Shown here in pieces: positions 1 to 6,121 of a DNA stretch of 14,823 nt. Positions within the stretch are counted from its first letter, which is position 1; each line of letters starts with the position of its first letter. Source of the DNA: Accumulibacter sp036625275 (GTDB lineage Bacteria; Pseudomonadota; Gammaproteobacteria; Burkholderiales; Rhodocyclaceae); contig NZ_JAZKUD010000093.1 of the NCBI RefSeq assembly GCF_036625275.1, forward strand, positions 1 through 14,823, in the 5' to 3' direction. Both the position numbers and the translations under genes were made by a program. The notes below the pieces were generated by a model. The model saw only the letters and a program-made list of their open reading frames with translations. It did no database searches and had not been told where the DNA came from.

Positions 1-2
1 CG

Positions 3-731
3 TTTCCCGACGGCGCGCCGATCGAAGCCTTGCGCGCCTGGTTCGACGCGCTCGAAAACCTCGCCGACGCGCCGCGCATTCTGATCTGCATCGACGAGTT
101 CGAGCGTCTGGCGAGCCTCTTTCCCGCGTCGGGCAACGAACTGCTGCAGTTCATGGGGCTCTTGCGGGCGACCATCCAGCACCGCCGCCGCGTCCGCCTG
201 CTGGTTGCCGGCGCGGCGCCGTTCGACGAACTCGACGCCTTGTGGAACGACCACTTCATCAACCTGCGCGAGATCCGCATCGGCTACCTCGAGCGCGCGA
301 CCGCGGTCGAGCTGCTCGTGCGCCCGATCGACGACTTCCCGCCGGAGACGATTCCGCGCGCGATCGCCGAGGCCGCGGTCGCGCGCAGCGGTGGGCAGCC
401 GTACCTGACGCAGCTTTACGGCTCGCTGCTCGTCGATCACCTGAACGCCGCGCAGCGCCGTTCGGCGACCGCCGCCGATCTGGCGGCAGTCGAGGAGGAG
501 TTGCTCGACCAGGCCGGCTATTACTTCCGCAACGTCTGGCAGGATCTGCCGGCGGCGGCACAGGCGATCGTCGCCGCCGCGGCGCGCGCGGATCGGGCGC
601 GCCGTGACGCGCCGGCCGGCGACGCCGCCACACGGCGCATCCTGCGTCGCCGGCAGATCCTCGGCGAAGACGGCGAGCTGCTGGTGCCGGTCTTCGCCCG
701 CTGGATCCACGAGCAACACTTCACTCCCTGA
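3..731 (+). CDS. AAA/STAND-like ATP-binding protein, C-terminal part
   Basis: The reading frame is open from the first bases of the window and ends at TGA 729-731, so the true start lies outside. An internal TTG at 30 is probably not the start, because the frame upstream (FPDGAPIEA) continues the protein. What remains is about 242 residues. Near its beginning is a Walker B-like strand, RILICIDEFERL (four hydrophobics then D-E), followed by a sensor-1-like strand, VRLLVAGAAPFDEL, and then a helical lid region with SGGQPYLTQLYGSLLVDHLN. That order is typical of AAA-type/STAND ATPases annotated as ATP-binding protein or AAA-like domain. The Walker A loop and any effector domain would be upstream and are missing here, so the role (regulatory NTPase, defence or signalling) cannot be read. 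It converges with the MFS gene, 38 bp away, with no clear terminator between them. The family call is fairly sure; the function is unknown. Confidence 0.7.
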   Translation, partial: FPDGAPIEALRAWFDALENLADAPRILICIDEFERLASLFPASGNELLQFMGLLRATIQHRRRVRLLVAGAAPFDELDALWNDHFINLREIRIGYLERATAVELLVRPIDDFPPETIPRAIAEAAVARSGGQPYLTQLYGSLLVDHLNAAQRRSATAADLAAVEEELLDQAGYYFRNVWQDLPAAAQAIVAAAARADRARRDAPAGDAATRRILRRRQILGEDGELLVPVFARWIHEQHFTP

Positions 732-769
732 GTTGCCGCCGGCGCCGGGTCATGCCGTGCGCTTTTGCT

Positions 770-1981
770 TCATGTTGCTGCGCGCGCGGCGCGCAGGCTA
801 CCGGCGAGATACCAGAGCCAGCCGCCGACCTGCAGCGCCAGCAGGACGCCGAAGGTCGCCTGGTAGGCGTCGCGCATGCTCATGCCGCTCGCCTGCAGGG
901 CATCGACGGCGGCGCCGAAACCCCACTGGATCGAGAACGCGCCGACGAACACCATCAGGTTGAGCGCGGTGTTCACGCGCCCGGCGAGGCTGCCGGCGTA
1001 GTGCTTCTGCAGCAGGGCGTAGGCCAGGTTGCCGACCGAGAAGACGAGGCCGAGCGCAAACCACAGCGGTTCGCTGGGGCCGGTGCCGGTGACGATCAGC
1101 AGCGTCGCCAGCATGCCCAGGCCCATGCCGGTCTGCAGCACGCGTTCGGCGGAGATTCCGCGCGCGGTGAGCGGGCCGATGCCGAAGGCGATGCCGAGGA
1201 AGCCGAGCAGCATGCCGAGGCTCATCAGCAGCAAGTGATGCGCCGCCGCCGCGCGCGGCAGACCGGAAAAATTCATCAGCCACGGCACCGCCCACAGTCC
1301 CTGCAGCGCCATGAAGCCACCGACGATCAGCGCCGACTGGGGCGTGTAGCGCCAGAAGGCGCGGCTGCTCAGGATGTCGCACAGCCCCTCGAGCTGCCGC
1401 GGCAGCGACTCGCCGGCCGCGCCGGCCGCGGGCTTGTCCGGGGTGCGCCAGATCAGCAGCGCGATGACGAGGCCCGCGACGCCCAGGGCGACGAACACGG
1501 CGCGCCAGCCGAGCGCCGGAATCGCCCAACTCAGCGGTGTCGACGCGGTCAGCGCGCCCAGCCCGCCGGCAGCCATGATCGCCGCGTTGAGCGAGGCCTG
1601 TCGCTCGACGCCGAACCACTGGCCGAAGGCCTTGAACGACGCCATCAGGCAGGCCGAAACACCAAGCCCGATCAGGCCGCGCGCGACCGCGAGTTGCGGC
1701 AGCGTCCCGCCCAGCGCGAACAGGCCGCAGCCGGCGGCAGCGATCAGCAGCAGGCCGGTCTCGACGCGCCGCGGCCCCCAGCGGTCGAGCGTGACGCCCA
1801 GCGGCAGCTGCACGGCGCCGAAGGCCAGCAGGTAAGCCGAGGTCAGCAGGCCGAGGTCGGCGGCGGACACGCCGAGTTCGCGCGTCAGTTCCGGCGCGAT
1901 CACCGCATTGACATTGCGCACGAAGTAGGAGAAGTAATAGCCTGCCGCAAAGGGCAGGAACACACGCAACCAGAGATTCAT
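770..1981 (-). CDS. MFS transporter
   Basis: A 403-residue hydrophobic protein with the length and alternating membrane-segment pattern of a 12-helix major facilitator superfamily permease. It acts in the inner membrane. Near residues 62-72, between helices 2 and 3, is the MFS signature loop G-x-x-L-D-R-W-G-P-R-R. An N-terminal stretch, FLPFAAGYYFSYFVRNVNAVIAPEL, resembles sugar-phosphate/nitrate-type MFS proteins, but the substrate cannot be inferred. I chose the ATG at 1981 because the conserved MFS N terminus begins immediately after it. The frame stays open upstream to 2239, but that part is low-complexity translation of an intergenic REP-like element. No good Shine-Dalgarno sequence precedes 1981; a TATAAC box at 2019-2024 would give a short leader. 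The gene stands alone, convergent with the ATPase and divergent from the antitoxin gene. No regulator or enzyme next to it hints at the cargo. Confidence 0.85.
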   Translation of the reverse strand: MNLWLRVFLPFAAGYYFSYFVRNVNAVIAPELTRELGVSAADLGLLTSAYLLAFGAVQLPLGVTLDRWGPRRVETGLLLIAAAGCGLFALGGTLPQLAVARGLIGLGVSACLMASFKAFGQWFGVERQASLNAAIMAAGGLGALTASTPLSWAIPALGWRAVFVALGVAGLVIALLIWRTPDKPAAGAAGESLPRQLEGLCDILSSRAFWRYTPQSALIVGGFMALQGLWAVPWLMNFSGLPRAAAAHHLLLMSLGMLLGFLGIAFGIGPLTARGISAERVLQTGMGLGMLATLLIVTGTGPSEPLWFALGLVFSVGNLAYALLQKHYAGSLAGRVNTALNLMVFVGAFSIQWGFGAAVDALQASGMSMRDAYQATFGVLLALQVGGWLWYLAGSLRAARAAT

Positions 1982-2018
1982 CGTGAAAAACCCGGTCAGA
2001 GCGACCAAGGAGACAGAA

Positions 2019-2024
2019 GTTATA
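2019..2024 (-). promoter_or_regulatory. Possible -10 box of the MFS gene
   Basis: On the minus strand the sequence reads TATAAC, a five-of-six match to TATAAT, about 38 bases before the chosen ATG. No convincing -35 hexamer lies 16-18 bp upstream, so this is only a candidate. The rest of the 310-bp gap (1982-2291) holds the double hairpin at 2184-2226 and a possible antitoxin operator near 2245-2255. I saw no gene in it. Confidence 0.25.
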
Positions 2025-2183
2025 AAGGACACCGGGAACACGGAGAGTGTGCGGCATCGCGGCCGGTAAACGCAATCAGGGACGGGTGGCTGGCCGCCAC
2101 ATGCCGACGACTGGTCTTTCCCGCGACGGGTCTGTCCTCTGTGATGTCCGTGGCCGCCGTGGTCATATGTCTCGCCCTCGTCC

Positions 2184-2226
2184 GTCATTCCCGCGAAAGC
2201 GGGAATCGAGTCCAGACTCTGGACTC
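2184..2226. repeat. REP-like tandem hairpin element
   Basis: Two perfect hairpins stand back to back. The first has stem ATTCCCGC (2187-2194), loop GAAA, and stem GCGGGAAT (2199-2206). The second has stem GAGTCCAG (2208-2215), loop ACT, and stem CTGGACTC (2219-2226). The core, GTCATTCCCGCGAAAGCGGG, matches my recollection of a dispersed intergenic repeat in many beta- and gammaproteobacterial genomes, which is of the kind mobilised by RAYT transposases. It has no T tract, so I do not call it a terminator. Copy number in this genome cannot be seen from one window. Confidence 0.7.
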
Positions 2227-2244
2227 GGTCTTGCGTCACATGCC

Positions 2245-2255
2245 GTAGTGGCTAC
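2245..2255. promoter_or_regulatory. Small palindrome upstream of the Phd/YefM antitoxin
   Basis: GTAG-TGG-CTAC lies 36 bp before the antitoxin ATG and overlaps the sequence TACATT (2253-2258), which could serve as a -10 box. Phd/YefM proteins repress their own promoters by binding short palindromes, so this is a plausible operator. The arms are only 4 bp, so chance cannot be excluded. Confidence 0.25.
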
Positions 2256-2291
2256 ATTGGACACCGGCACCCCGACCGGGCAGGTACGTCC

Positions 2292-2612
2292 ATGAAAGTC
2301 ATGACGGCGCGCGAAGCCAAGAACCGTTTCGGCGAATGCCTCGACTCCGTACGCCGTGAGCCGGTCGTCGTCACGAAGAACAACCGGCCGGTCGGGATCA
2401 TGATCTCGGTCGAGAATGCAGCCGACACCCTGTGGTCGGATTTTTTCATCGACCAGGAATCGAGGTACGGCGAATGGCTTTTCGGCAAAGTGGCAAAGAC
2501 GCTGGAGCTAGTCGACGCCGCCGAGACCAGACTTCGCGGACACGAAGAGGCCATGGCCCTCCTCGATGATCGGCTGGCAGCCCGACTGCGCAAGACCTCG
2601 TCACGAGGGTAA
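2292..2612 (+). CDS. Phd/YefM family antitoxin, apparently without a toxin partner
   Basis: A 106-residue protein. The N-terminal half (residues 1-45: MKVMTAREAKNRFGECLDSV, then EPVVVTKNNRPVGIMISVE) is the classic Phd/YefM DNA-binding fold, with the A-x-x-x-F helix and the VVVTK-N-x-P-V strand. In type II toxin-antitoxin systems such proteins neutralise a RelE/ParE or Doc toxin and repress their own operon. The C-terminal half (about 46-106) is longer than usual, helical and charged. It would be the toxin-binding part if a toxin existed. No toxin gene follows: the next 84 bp are repeat-like, and the neighbouring PIN-domain gene is on the other strand with its own antitoxin. The start is ATG 2292, with a weak AGG seven bases upstream. 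The gene is probably a solitary antitoxin, either an orphan left after toxin loss or a stand-alone regulator. Family assignment is secure; activity is unknown. Confidence 0.82.
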   Translation: MKVMTAREAKNRFGECLDSVRREPVVVTKNNRPVGIMISVENAADTLWSDFFIDQESRYGEWLFGKVAKTLELVDAAETRLRGHEEAMALLDDRLAARLRKTSSRG

Positions 2613-2636
2613 TCATCTGGACCGAAACAAGAAAAC

Positions 2637-2690
2637 GTGGTCTGTCCCCTATTTCGATTCGTCCCCTATTTCCCCGCCCTACTTCGATTT
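2637..2690 (+). repeat. Left flanking repeat with three degenerate GTCCCCTATTTC units
   Basis: The stretch begins GTGGTCTGTCCCCTATTTC (2637-2655) and carries three related units: GTCCCCTATTTCGATTC at 2644, GTCCCCTATTTCC at 2661, and GCCCTACTTCGATTT at 2676. The first 19 bases match, in inverted orientation and at 16 of 19 positions, the sequence at 3399-3417 on the far side of the VapBC pair. It contains no gene. Confidence 0.6.
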
Positions 2691-2696
2691 GGCGCC

Positions 2697-3119
2697 TCAT
2701 CTGAAAGGGTCGATGACCGTCAGACTGTCGAGGGCTTGCCCATGCTGTAGGTCCTCGCTCAACAAGGTGCGGCAGCCTGCGGCCATGGCTCCGGCCACGA
2801 TCAGCGCGTCGTAAAAGCTGAACCGCCAGCGCATCTGGACGTCAAGCGCCTGGTGGTAGAGGGCCTCGCTCGCGGTGACCCGCATCAGCGGTGCCAGCAC
2901 GGCATCGAGATAGCTGCGCGCCTCTTCGGGCGACAGCGCGACTTCGGCCTTGCGCAGGATAACGTTCAGGCACTCCTGCACAACCTGCGAGCTGATGCAT
3001 GCGTTGCCCGTGGTCAGGGCGTCGCGAATGATCTTTTCGGCTACCTAGTGCTTGTGGCGATCGGTGGTGTCAAGCTGGTAGATGAATATGTTGGTGTCGA
3101 TGAAGAACTCAGCGCTCAT
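2697..3119 (-). pseudogene. VapC-type PIN-domain toxin interrupted by an in-frame stop
   Basis: Read from the ATG at 3119, the frame gives MSAEFFIDTNIFIYQLDTTD, whose D-T-N is the start of a PIN domain with its first catalytic aspartate at residue 8. Codon 25 (3045-3047) is TAG. After it the same frame continues without any shift to the stop at 2697, through QVVQECLNVILRKAEV and the PIN C-terminal signature FSFYDALIVAGAMAAGCRTLLSEDLQHG, with further acidic residues. The total is 140 codons, the normal VapC length. VapC proteins are Mg-dependent ribonucleases that cut tRNA or rRNA. The first 11 bases overlap the end of the antitoxin gene, the usual VapBC layout. A single C-to-T change (CAG to TAG) would explain the break, so it looks recent. 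A truncated protein could still restart at the internal ATG at 2981, but it would lack the first catalytic aspartate and so should not be an active nuclease. Confidence 0.82.
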
Positions 3120-3330
3120 TCATCGACTCGCGGCTCAGCTTGCGGCCGACCTTCAGCTTGCCACGCAAGCCGTTCATGACTGCTTCGTAGCGGTCCATGC
3201 GCCCGCGCGTCTGGGCGTAGGTCTCAAGCCAGCGCCGAAACTGTTCATTCAAGGTGGTCTGCTCGGCCCGCGCGCGCGCGCGTGCCGCTTCGATCAGGGA
3301 TTCATCGGCGCTGAGGGTGATGTTCTTCAT
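3109..3330 (-). CDS. VapB-type antitoxin
   Basis: A 73-residue protein starting MKNITLSADESLIEAARARA, with a short beta strand and helix typical of ribbon-helix-helix-like VapB antitoxins. QTTLNEQFRRWLETYA follows, then a charged tail (RYEAVMNGLRGKLKVGRKLS) that would wrap the PIN toxin. I chose the ATG at 3330 because the family begins with MKNITL. The frame is open to a GTG at 3387, but that would place the start inside the palindrome upstream. The gene ends 11 bp inside the toxin gene, so the two are one translationally coupled unit. It would bind and inhibit the PIN toxin and repress the operon from the palindrome at 3376-3391. With the toxin broken, it may persist as a free antitoxin able to neutralise related toxins. 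Confidence 0.8.
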   Translation of the reverse strand: MKNITLSADESLIEAARARARAEQTTLNEQFRRWLETYAQTRGRMDRYEAVMNGLRGKLKVGRKLSRESMNER

Positions 3331-3375
3331 GGCGGGCGGCCCAAGGATATGTTGCGTGTTCAGAGCATACACGAG

Positions 3376-3391
3376 ACCAGTGCGCACTGGT
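3376..3391. promoter_or_regulatory. 16-bp perfect palindrome, probable VapB operator
   Basis: ACCAGTGCGCACTGGT is its own reverse complement over all 16 bases and ends 46 bp before the VapB ATG. A TATGCT box on the minus strand just downstream (about 3364-3369) could be the -10 element, which would place the palindrome in the promoter spacer or -35 region. VapB antitoxins autoregulate by binding such palindromes, so an operator is the likely reading. Confidence 0.6.
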
Positions 3392-3398
3392 ACTTGAG

Positions 3399-3417
3399 GA
3401 AAAATGGGTCAGACCAC
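3399..3417 (-). repeat. Right flanking repeat, inverted relative to 2637-2655
   Basis: On the minus strand this reads GTGGTCTGACCCATTTTTC and matches the left copy at 16 of 19 positions. The two copies enclose the VapBC pair in a segment of about 780 bp. I found no transposase and no clear target-site duplication. Confidence 0.5.
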
Positions 3418-3473
3418 AGTTTCTGCGCTCTTCCGTAACACGAAAAGAGTCATGACCGCCTCTATCTTCGCGC

Positions 3474-3689
3474 TAACGGCCATGACTTTTCCAGGCACCT
3501 CCGGTCATGAAAGTCATGACCGTTTTCCCTCTCCCCCGACCCCTCTCGTAAGTGGAGAGGGGAGATTCGTGAGTCGCTGTTAACGGTCATGACTTTTTCA
3601 GGCACCCCACGATCATGAAAGCCATGACCGTTTTCCCTCTCCCCCGACCTCTCCCCCGCGAGGGGGAAGGGAGATTCGTGAGTCGCTGA
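3474..3689. repeat. Tandem repeat of about 107 bp with internal palindromes
   Basis: Two head-to-tail units, 3474-3580 and 3581-3689, each begin TAACGG(C/T)CATGACTTTT, run through GACCGTTTTCCCTCTCCCCCGACC and end GAGATTCGTGAGTCGCTG. They differ mainly in the C-rich and G-rich arm. Unit 1 contains the perfect inverted repeat CGGTCATGA-AAG-TCATGACCG (3502-3522) and an 8-bp stem, CCCCTCTC/GAGAGGGG (3540-3547 with 3555-3562). Unit 2 has CCCCC-GCGA-GGGGG (3653-3666). A fragment, AGTCATGACCG, just before unit 1 may be part of a third unit. It has no gene content. It resembles a MITE-like or interspersed intergenic element that has duplicated in place. Confidence 0.75.
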
Positions 3690-3739
3690 CGCGACTTTCA
3701 CATTAAGAATAGGAAATCCAACGCTACCAACGAGAGAAT

Positions 3740-4011
3740 ATGAGCCTTCATCAAGCAGCGTCAACCTTGCATCTGGACGACATGATCGGCAATGTCTGGG
3801 AATGGATCAAGGATGGCTGGAACAGGAACTATGCGGGTGCGCCGGGCGATGGGTTGGCCTGGATGACCGGAGAATGCTCTGTCAGGCACGTGTTGCGCGG
3901 CGCTTCCTGGTACTTCATTCCGAGCTACGCCCGCGTGGCCACGCGCGACTGGTTCGTTCCATCGAGCCGGAACATCAACTACGGTTTTCGTCTCGCAGGA
4001 TGCTGCCATAG
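3740..4011 (+). pseudogene. C-terminal fragment of a formylglycine-generating-enzyme (SUMF1/FGE-sulfatase) domain protein
   Basis: From about 3776 the frame reads DDMIGNVWEWIKDGWNRNY, then VLRGASWYFIPSYARVATRD and SRNINYGFRLA. These are the hallmark C-terminal blocks of the FGE-sulfatase/SUMF1 family (G-N-V-W-E-W, R-G-x-S-W, N-x-x-x-G-F-R). Only about 75 of the usual 200-300 residues are present. The sequence before D-D shows no family resemblance, so the 5' part is gone. After GFRLA at 3997 the frame runs on into antisense of the kinase gene, whereas moving one frame over gives R-M-L-P-stop (TAG 4009-4011), the ending expected for this family. A one-base deletion near 3997 is therefore likely. 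Family members oxidise cysteine to formylglycine in sulfatases or, in bacteria, often act as uncharacterised accessory domains. This copy should be non-functional. Confidence 0.78.
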
Positions 4012-4039
4012 TACCCGCAGTGGAAGCCTGCCCTGCGCG

Positions 4040-6121
4040 TTAGCGGGTTTCCCCGCCGGTCGCCCGCTGCAATGTCAGAACGAAACTCACGCCACCTTCG
4101 ACGTTGCAGGCGGCGATGGTGCCGCCCATCTTGGCCATATAGGTCTTGGCAACGAACAGTCCCTGGCCACGGTTGCCTTTGGCGCCGGCTTCCGGTTGGT
4201 CGGACACCCCGTACTCGAAGATTTTGTCGATCAGATCGTCGGCGATCGGGGGGCCTTCGTTGTGGATGATGACCGTGGCCGTGTTTGCACGGGTTTCCAG
4301 GGTGAGGGTGATCGGGGTGCCGGGGTATCGGTAGCGGTCGGCGTTCTTCAGGATGTGCGAAAAGACGTCTTCGAGCGGGTATTCGTCGGCGCGCACCGGG
4401 ACCGGTCTGTCGGTCGGCGTGTAGCTCAGGTCGGTGATGCCTGCGTTGTCGGCGACGTTGCGGAGGAACTCGGCAATATCGATGGTTTGTACCTGCAGGG
4501 CGGATGACTGAAAGGCCTCGCTGGGGCTGGCGCTGCCGTACAGGATGCGTATCGCCTGCTGCATGCGGTTGATGTAGCGATGACTGGGGTCGTCCGGGTG
4601 CCCATGCAGCGCCAGCAGGGATTGCAGCGGCGACATGATTTCGTGGCCGACGGCATGCCACAGATCCTTTTCCTGCTCGGCGCGGATTCTCTCCCGTTCG
4701 GCATCCTCCTTGACCCGGCGCAGGAGGTCGTTGAGGCAGTTGGCGAGGATACCCAGCTCGTCGCTGCCCCGCAGGTCGGCCAGATCGAATGGTTCCAGAC
4801 CGCCGGTGGCCTGGACGCTTCTGGATAGCTCGCTGGAACGCCGGGTCAGGCGGGTGATGCGACGGACGATGCCCCATTCGATGACCAGCCACGCCAGTCC
4901 GATGGCCAGCAGCATCGCGCCGACGAACCAGGAAACACGGGTGGCGACGGCACTCAGGGTCTTGTTGACGCTGCGGGCGTCGCCCTTGAGCAGAATCCGG
5001 TAATTTCCGAGTGGCGTGGCCACTTCGTCGACGAGTTCGACGGGGGTGTCATAGCTTTCTACCGGCAGCTTGCGAATCAGCCGGGTGAGCAGGGGTGAGG
5101 TCTGTTCGATCATCTCGTCCCGGCCTTTCAGTTGCACCAAATCCGCCTCGTTGCCGCTGCCCGCCTTGCGGATGCTCAGCGTTTCTCCCGGCAGCAGCAG
5201 GCCGGTGAGTTCGTTGAGCGAAAAGGGCGGGACCGCCCCCTCTTCATGGCTGTCGAAGAGCGCCTTCTCGTCACCGGGCGGTAACACTTCGATGCGGACC
5301 TGGAACTGGTCGAGGTCGGGCGGCGGCCACAGGGGCCGCTTGCCCTCGAAGAGCGCATCGCGCAGCGCGTCGACCGGCAGGCGCAGCGAGAAGAAGGATT
5401 TCTTCGCGCAGTGCGCCTCGTCCTCGTCGGCGACATCGAGGCATTTCGCACTCTGCCATACCCAGCCGCGGAATTCCCTTAACGGTTTGGCGGTGCTGTA
5501 ATCCCGGCCGGCGAGTTCCAGGTAGCCGGTAAAACGGCCGCGCACGCCTTCGGCCTGCGGACGGGCGTTGCCGGTCAGGGTTTCAAAGGGTGCCAGCCAG
5601 CGGTAGGTCTGGCCGCGCAGGCTCATGACCACTCGCAAACGGTGGGCGCCATCGAGGTATTCGTCGCCGATCCGGTGCGGGACGAGGGCGCCGCTGGCGA
5701 AGGTGCCGGCAGCATAGATGAAGCCGCCGGCCCATGGGTTGTTACCGATGGCAATGCACAGACTGCCGTAATTCCTGTACTGAACCAGGCAACCGGCCAT
5801 TTCCACGGCATGCCGGACCTTGTTCTGGTCGTCGAAATCAAGGCTTGCGAAGGGCAGCACGACCGGCCGCAGCGCGATCGCCGGAAGCAGGCTGCGGGGC
5901 GGATTGAGGAGCGCCAGTTGCCCGGCCGGGTGGCGCAGCCGGGCAACGATCTGTTCCTTGGTCTTGGCGAAGCCCTCCTGATAGTTGTCGTAGCTGCGCT
6001 GCTTTTCCTCCTGCAGGACGGTGACGGTCATCGCGACGACCGCCAGAGCGAGGAGCAGGAAGGCGCTACGGAAGAGGATGCGCAGCCGGAAGGACGCCAG
6101 CCAGACCTGCGCTGTGGTCAT
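4040..6121 (-). CDS. Membrane sensor histidine kinase with large periplasmic domain
   Basis: This 693-residue kinase starts at ATG 6121, whose ATGA overlaps the stop of the response regulator gene. TM1 is at about residues 15-36 (LFRSAFLLLALAVVAMTVTV), followed by about 360 periplasmic residues in which I recognise no domain. TM2 is at about 396-417 (VSWFVGAMLLAIGLAWLVIE), then a HAMP-like linker (IVRRITRLTRRSSELSRSV). The dimerisation/phosphotransfer helix reads HAVGHEIMSPLQSLL, with His493 as the likely phosphoacceptor. The ATPase domain has an N box with Asn593 (HILKNADRY), a G1-like block around Asn621 (HNEGPPIADDLIDKIFEYG), and a G2 block at about 649-659 (GNRGQGLFVAK). All catalytic blocks are present, so it should be active. 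The periplasmic part has four cysteines in two C-x10-C pairs (111/122 and 227/238). It would phosphorylate the regulator encoded just upstream. The stimulus is unknown. Confidence 0.88.
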   Translation of the reverse strand: MTTAQVWLASFRLRILFRSAFLLLALAVVAMTVTVLQEEKQRSYDNYQEGFAKTKEQIVARLRHPAGQLALLNPPRSLLPAIALRPVVLPFASLDFDDQNKVRHAVEMAGCLVQYRNYGSLCIAIGNNPWAGGFIYAAGTFASGALVPHRIGDEYLDGAHRLRVVMSLRGQTYRWLAPFETLTGNARPQAEGVRGRFTGYLELAGRDYSTAKPLREFRGWVWQSAKCLDVADEDEAHCAKKSFFSLRLPVDALRDALFEGKRPLWPPPDLDQFQVRIEVLPPGDEKALFDSHEEGAVPPFSLNELTGLLLPGETLSIRKAGSGNEADLVQLKGRDEMIEQTSPLLTRLIRKLPVESYDTPVELVDEVATPLGNYRILLKGDARSVNKTLSAVATRVSWFVGAMLLAIGLAWLVIEWGIVRRITRLTRRSSELSRSVQATGGLEPFDLADLRGSDELGILANCLNDLLRRVKEDAERERIRAEQEKDLWHAVGHEIMSPLQSLLALHGHPDDPSHRYINRMQQAIRILYGSASPSEAFQSSALQVQTIDIAEFLRNVADNAGITDLSYTPTDRPVPVRADEYPLEDVFSHILKNADRYRYPGTPITLTLETRANTATVIIHNEGPPIADDLIDKIFEYGVSDQPEAGAKGNRGQGLFVAKTYMAKMGGTIAACNVEGGVSFVLTLQRATGGETR

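Noticed and set aside
2184..2226. The double hairpin as a Rho-independent terminator
   Set aside because: No T tract follows either stem on either strand. The sequence fits a REP-type repeat better.
752..2248. A 498-codon plus-strand ORF opposite the MFS gene
   Set aside because: The translation is rich in Gln, Arg, Ala and Glu with no motif, as expected for antisense of a GC-rich membrane-protein gene. The minus strand has clear MFS features.
3331..3387. A longer VapB starting at GTG 3387
   Set aside because: It would begin inside the palindromic operator. The family starts at MKNITL, encoded at 3330.
3474..3689. The tandem repeat as a CRISPR array
   Set aside because: There are only two long units directly abutting, with no regular spacers and no cas genes nearby.
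3462..3764. A 100-codon minus-strand ORF across the tandem repeat
   Set aside because: Its protein repeat (GERSGERENGH and variants) is simply translation of the two DNA repeat units. It has no ribosome site and no homology I recognise.
4012..4507. Extension of the FGE-like frame to 4507
   Set aside because: After GFRLA the frame reads antisense of the kinase ATPase domain. The family's natural stop is at 4009-4011 in the neighbouring frame.
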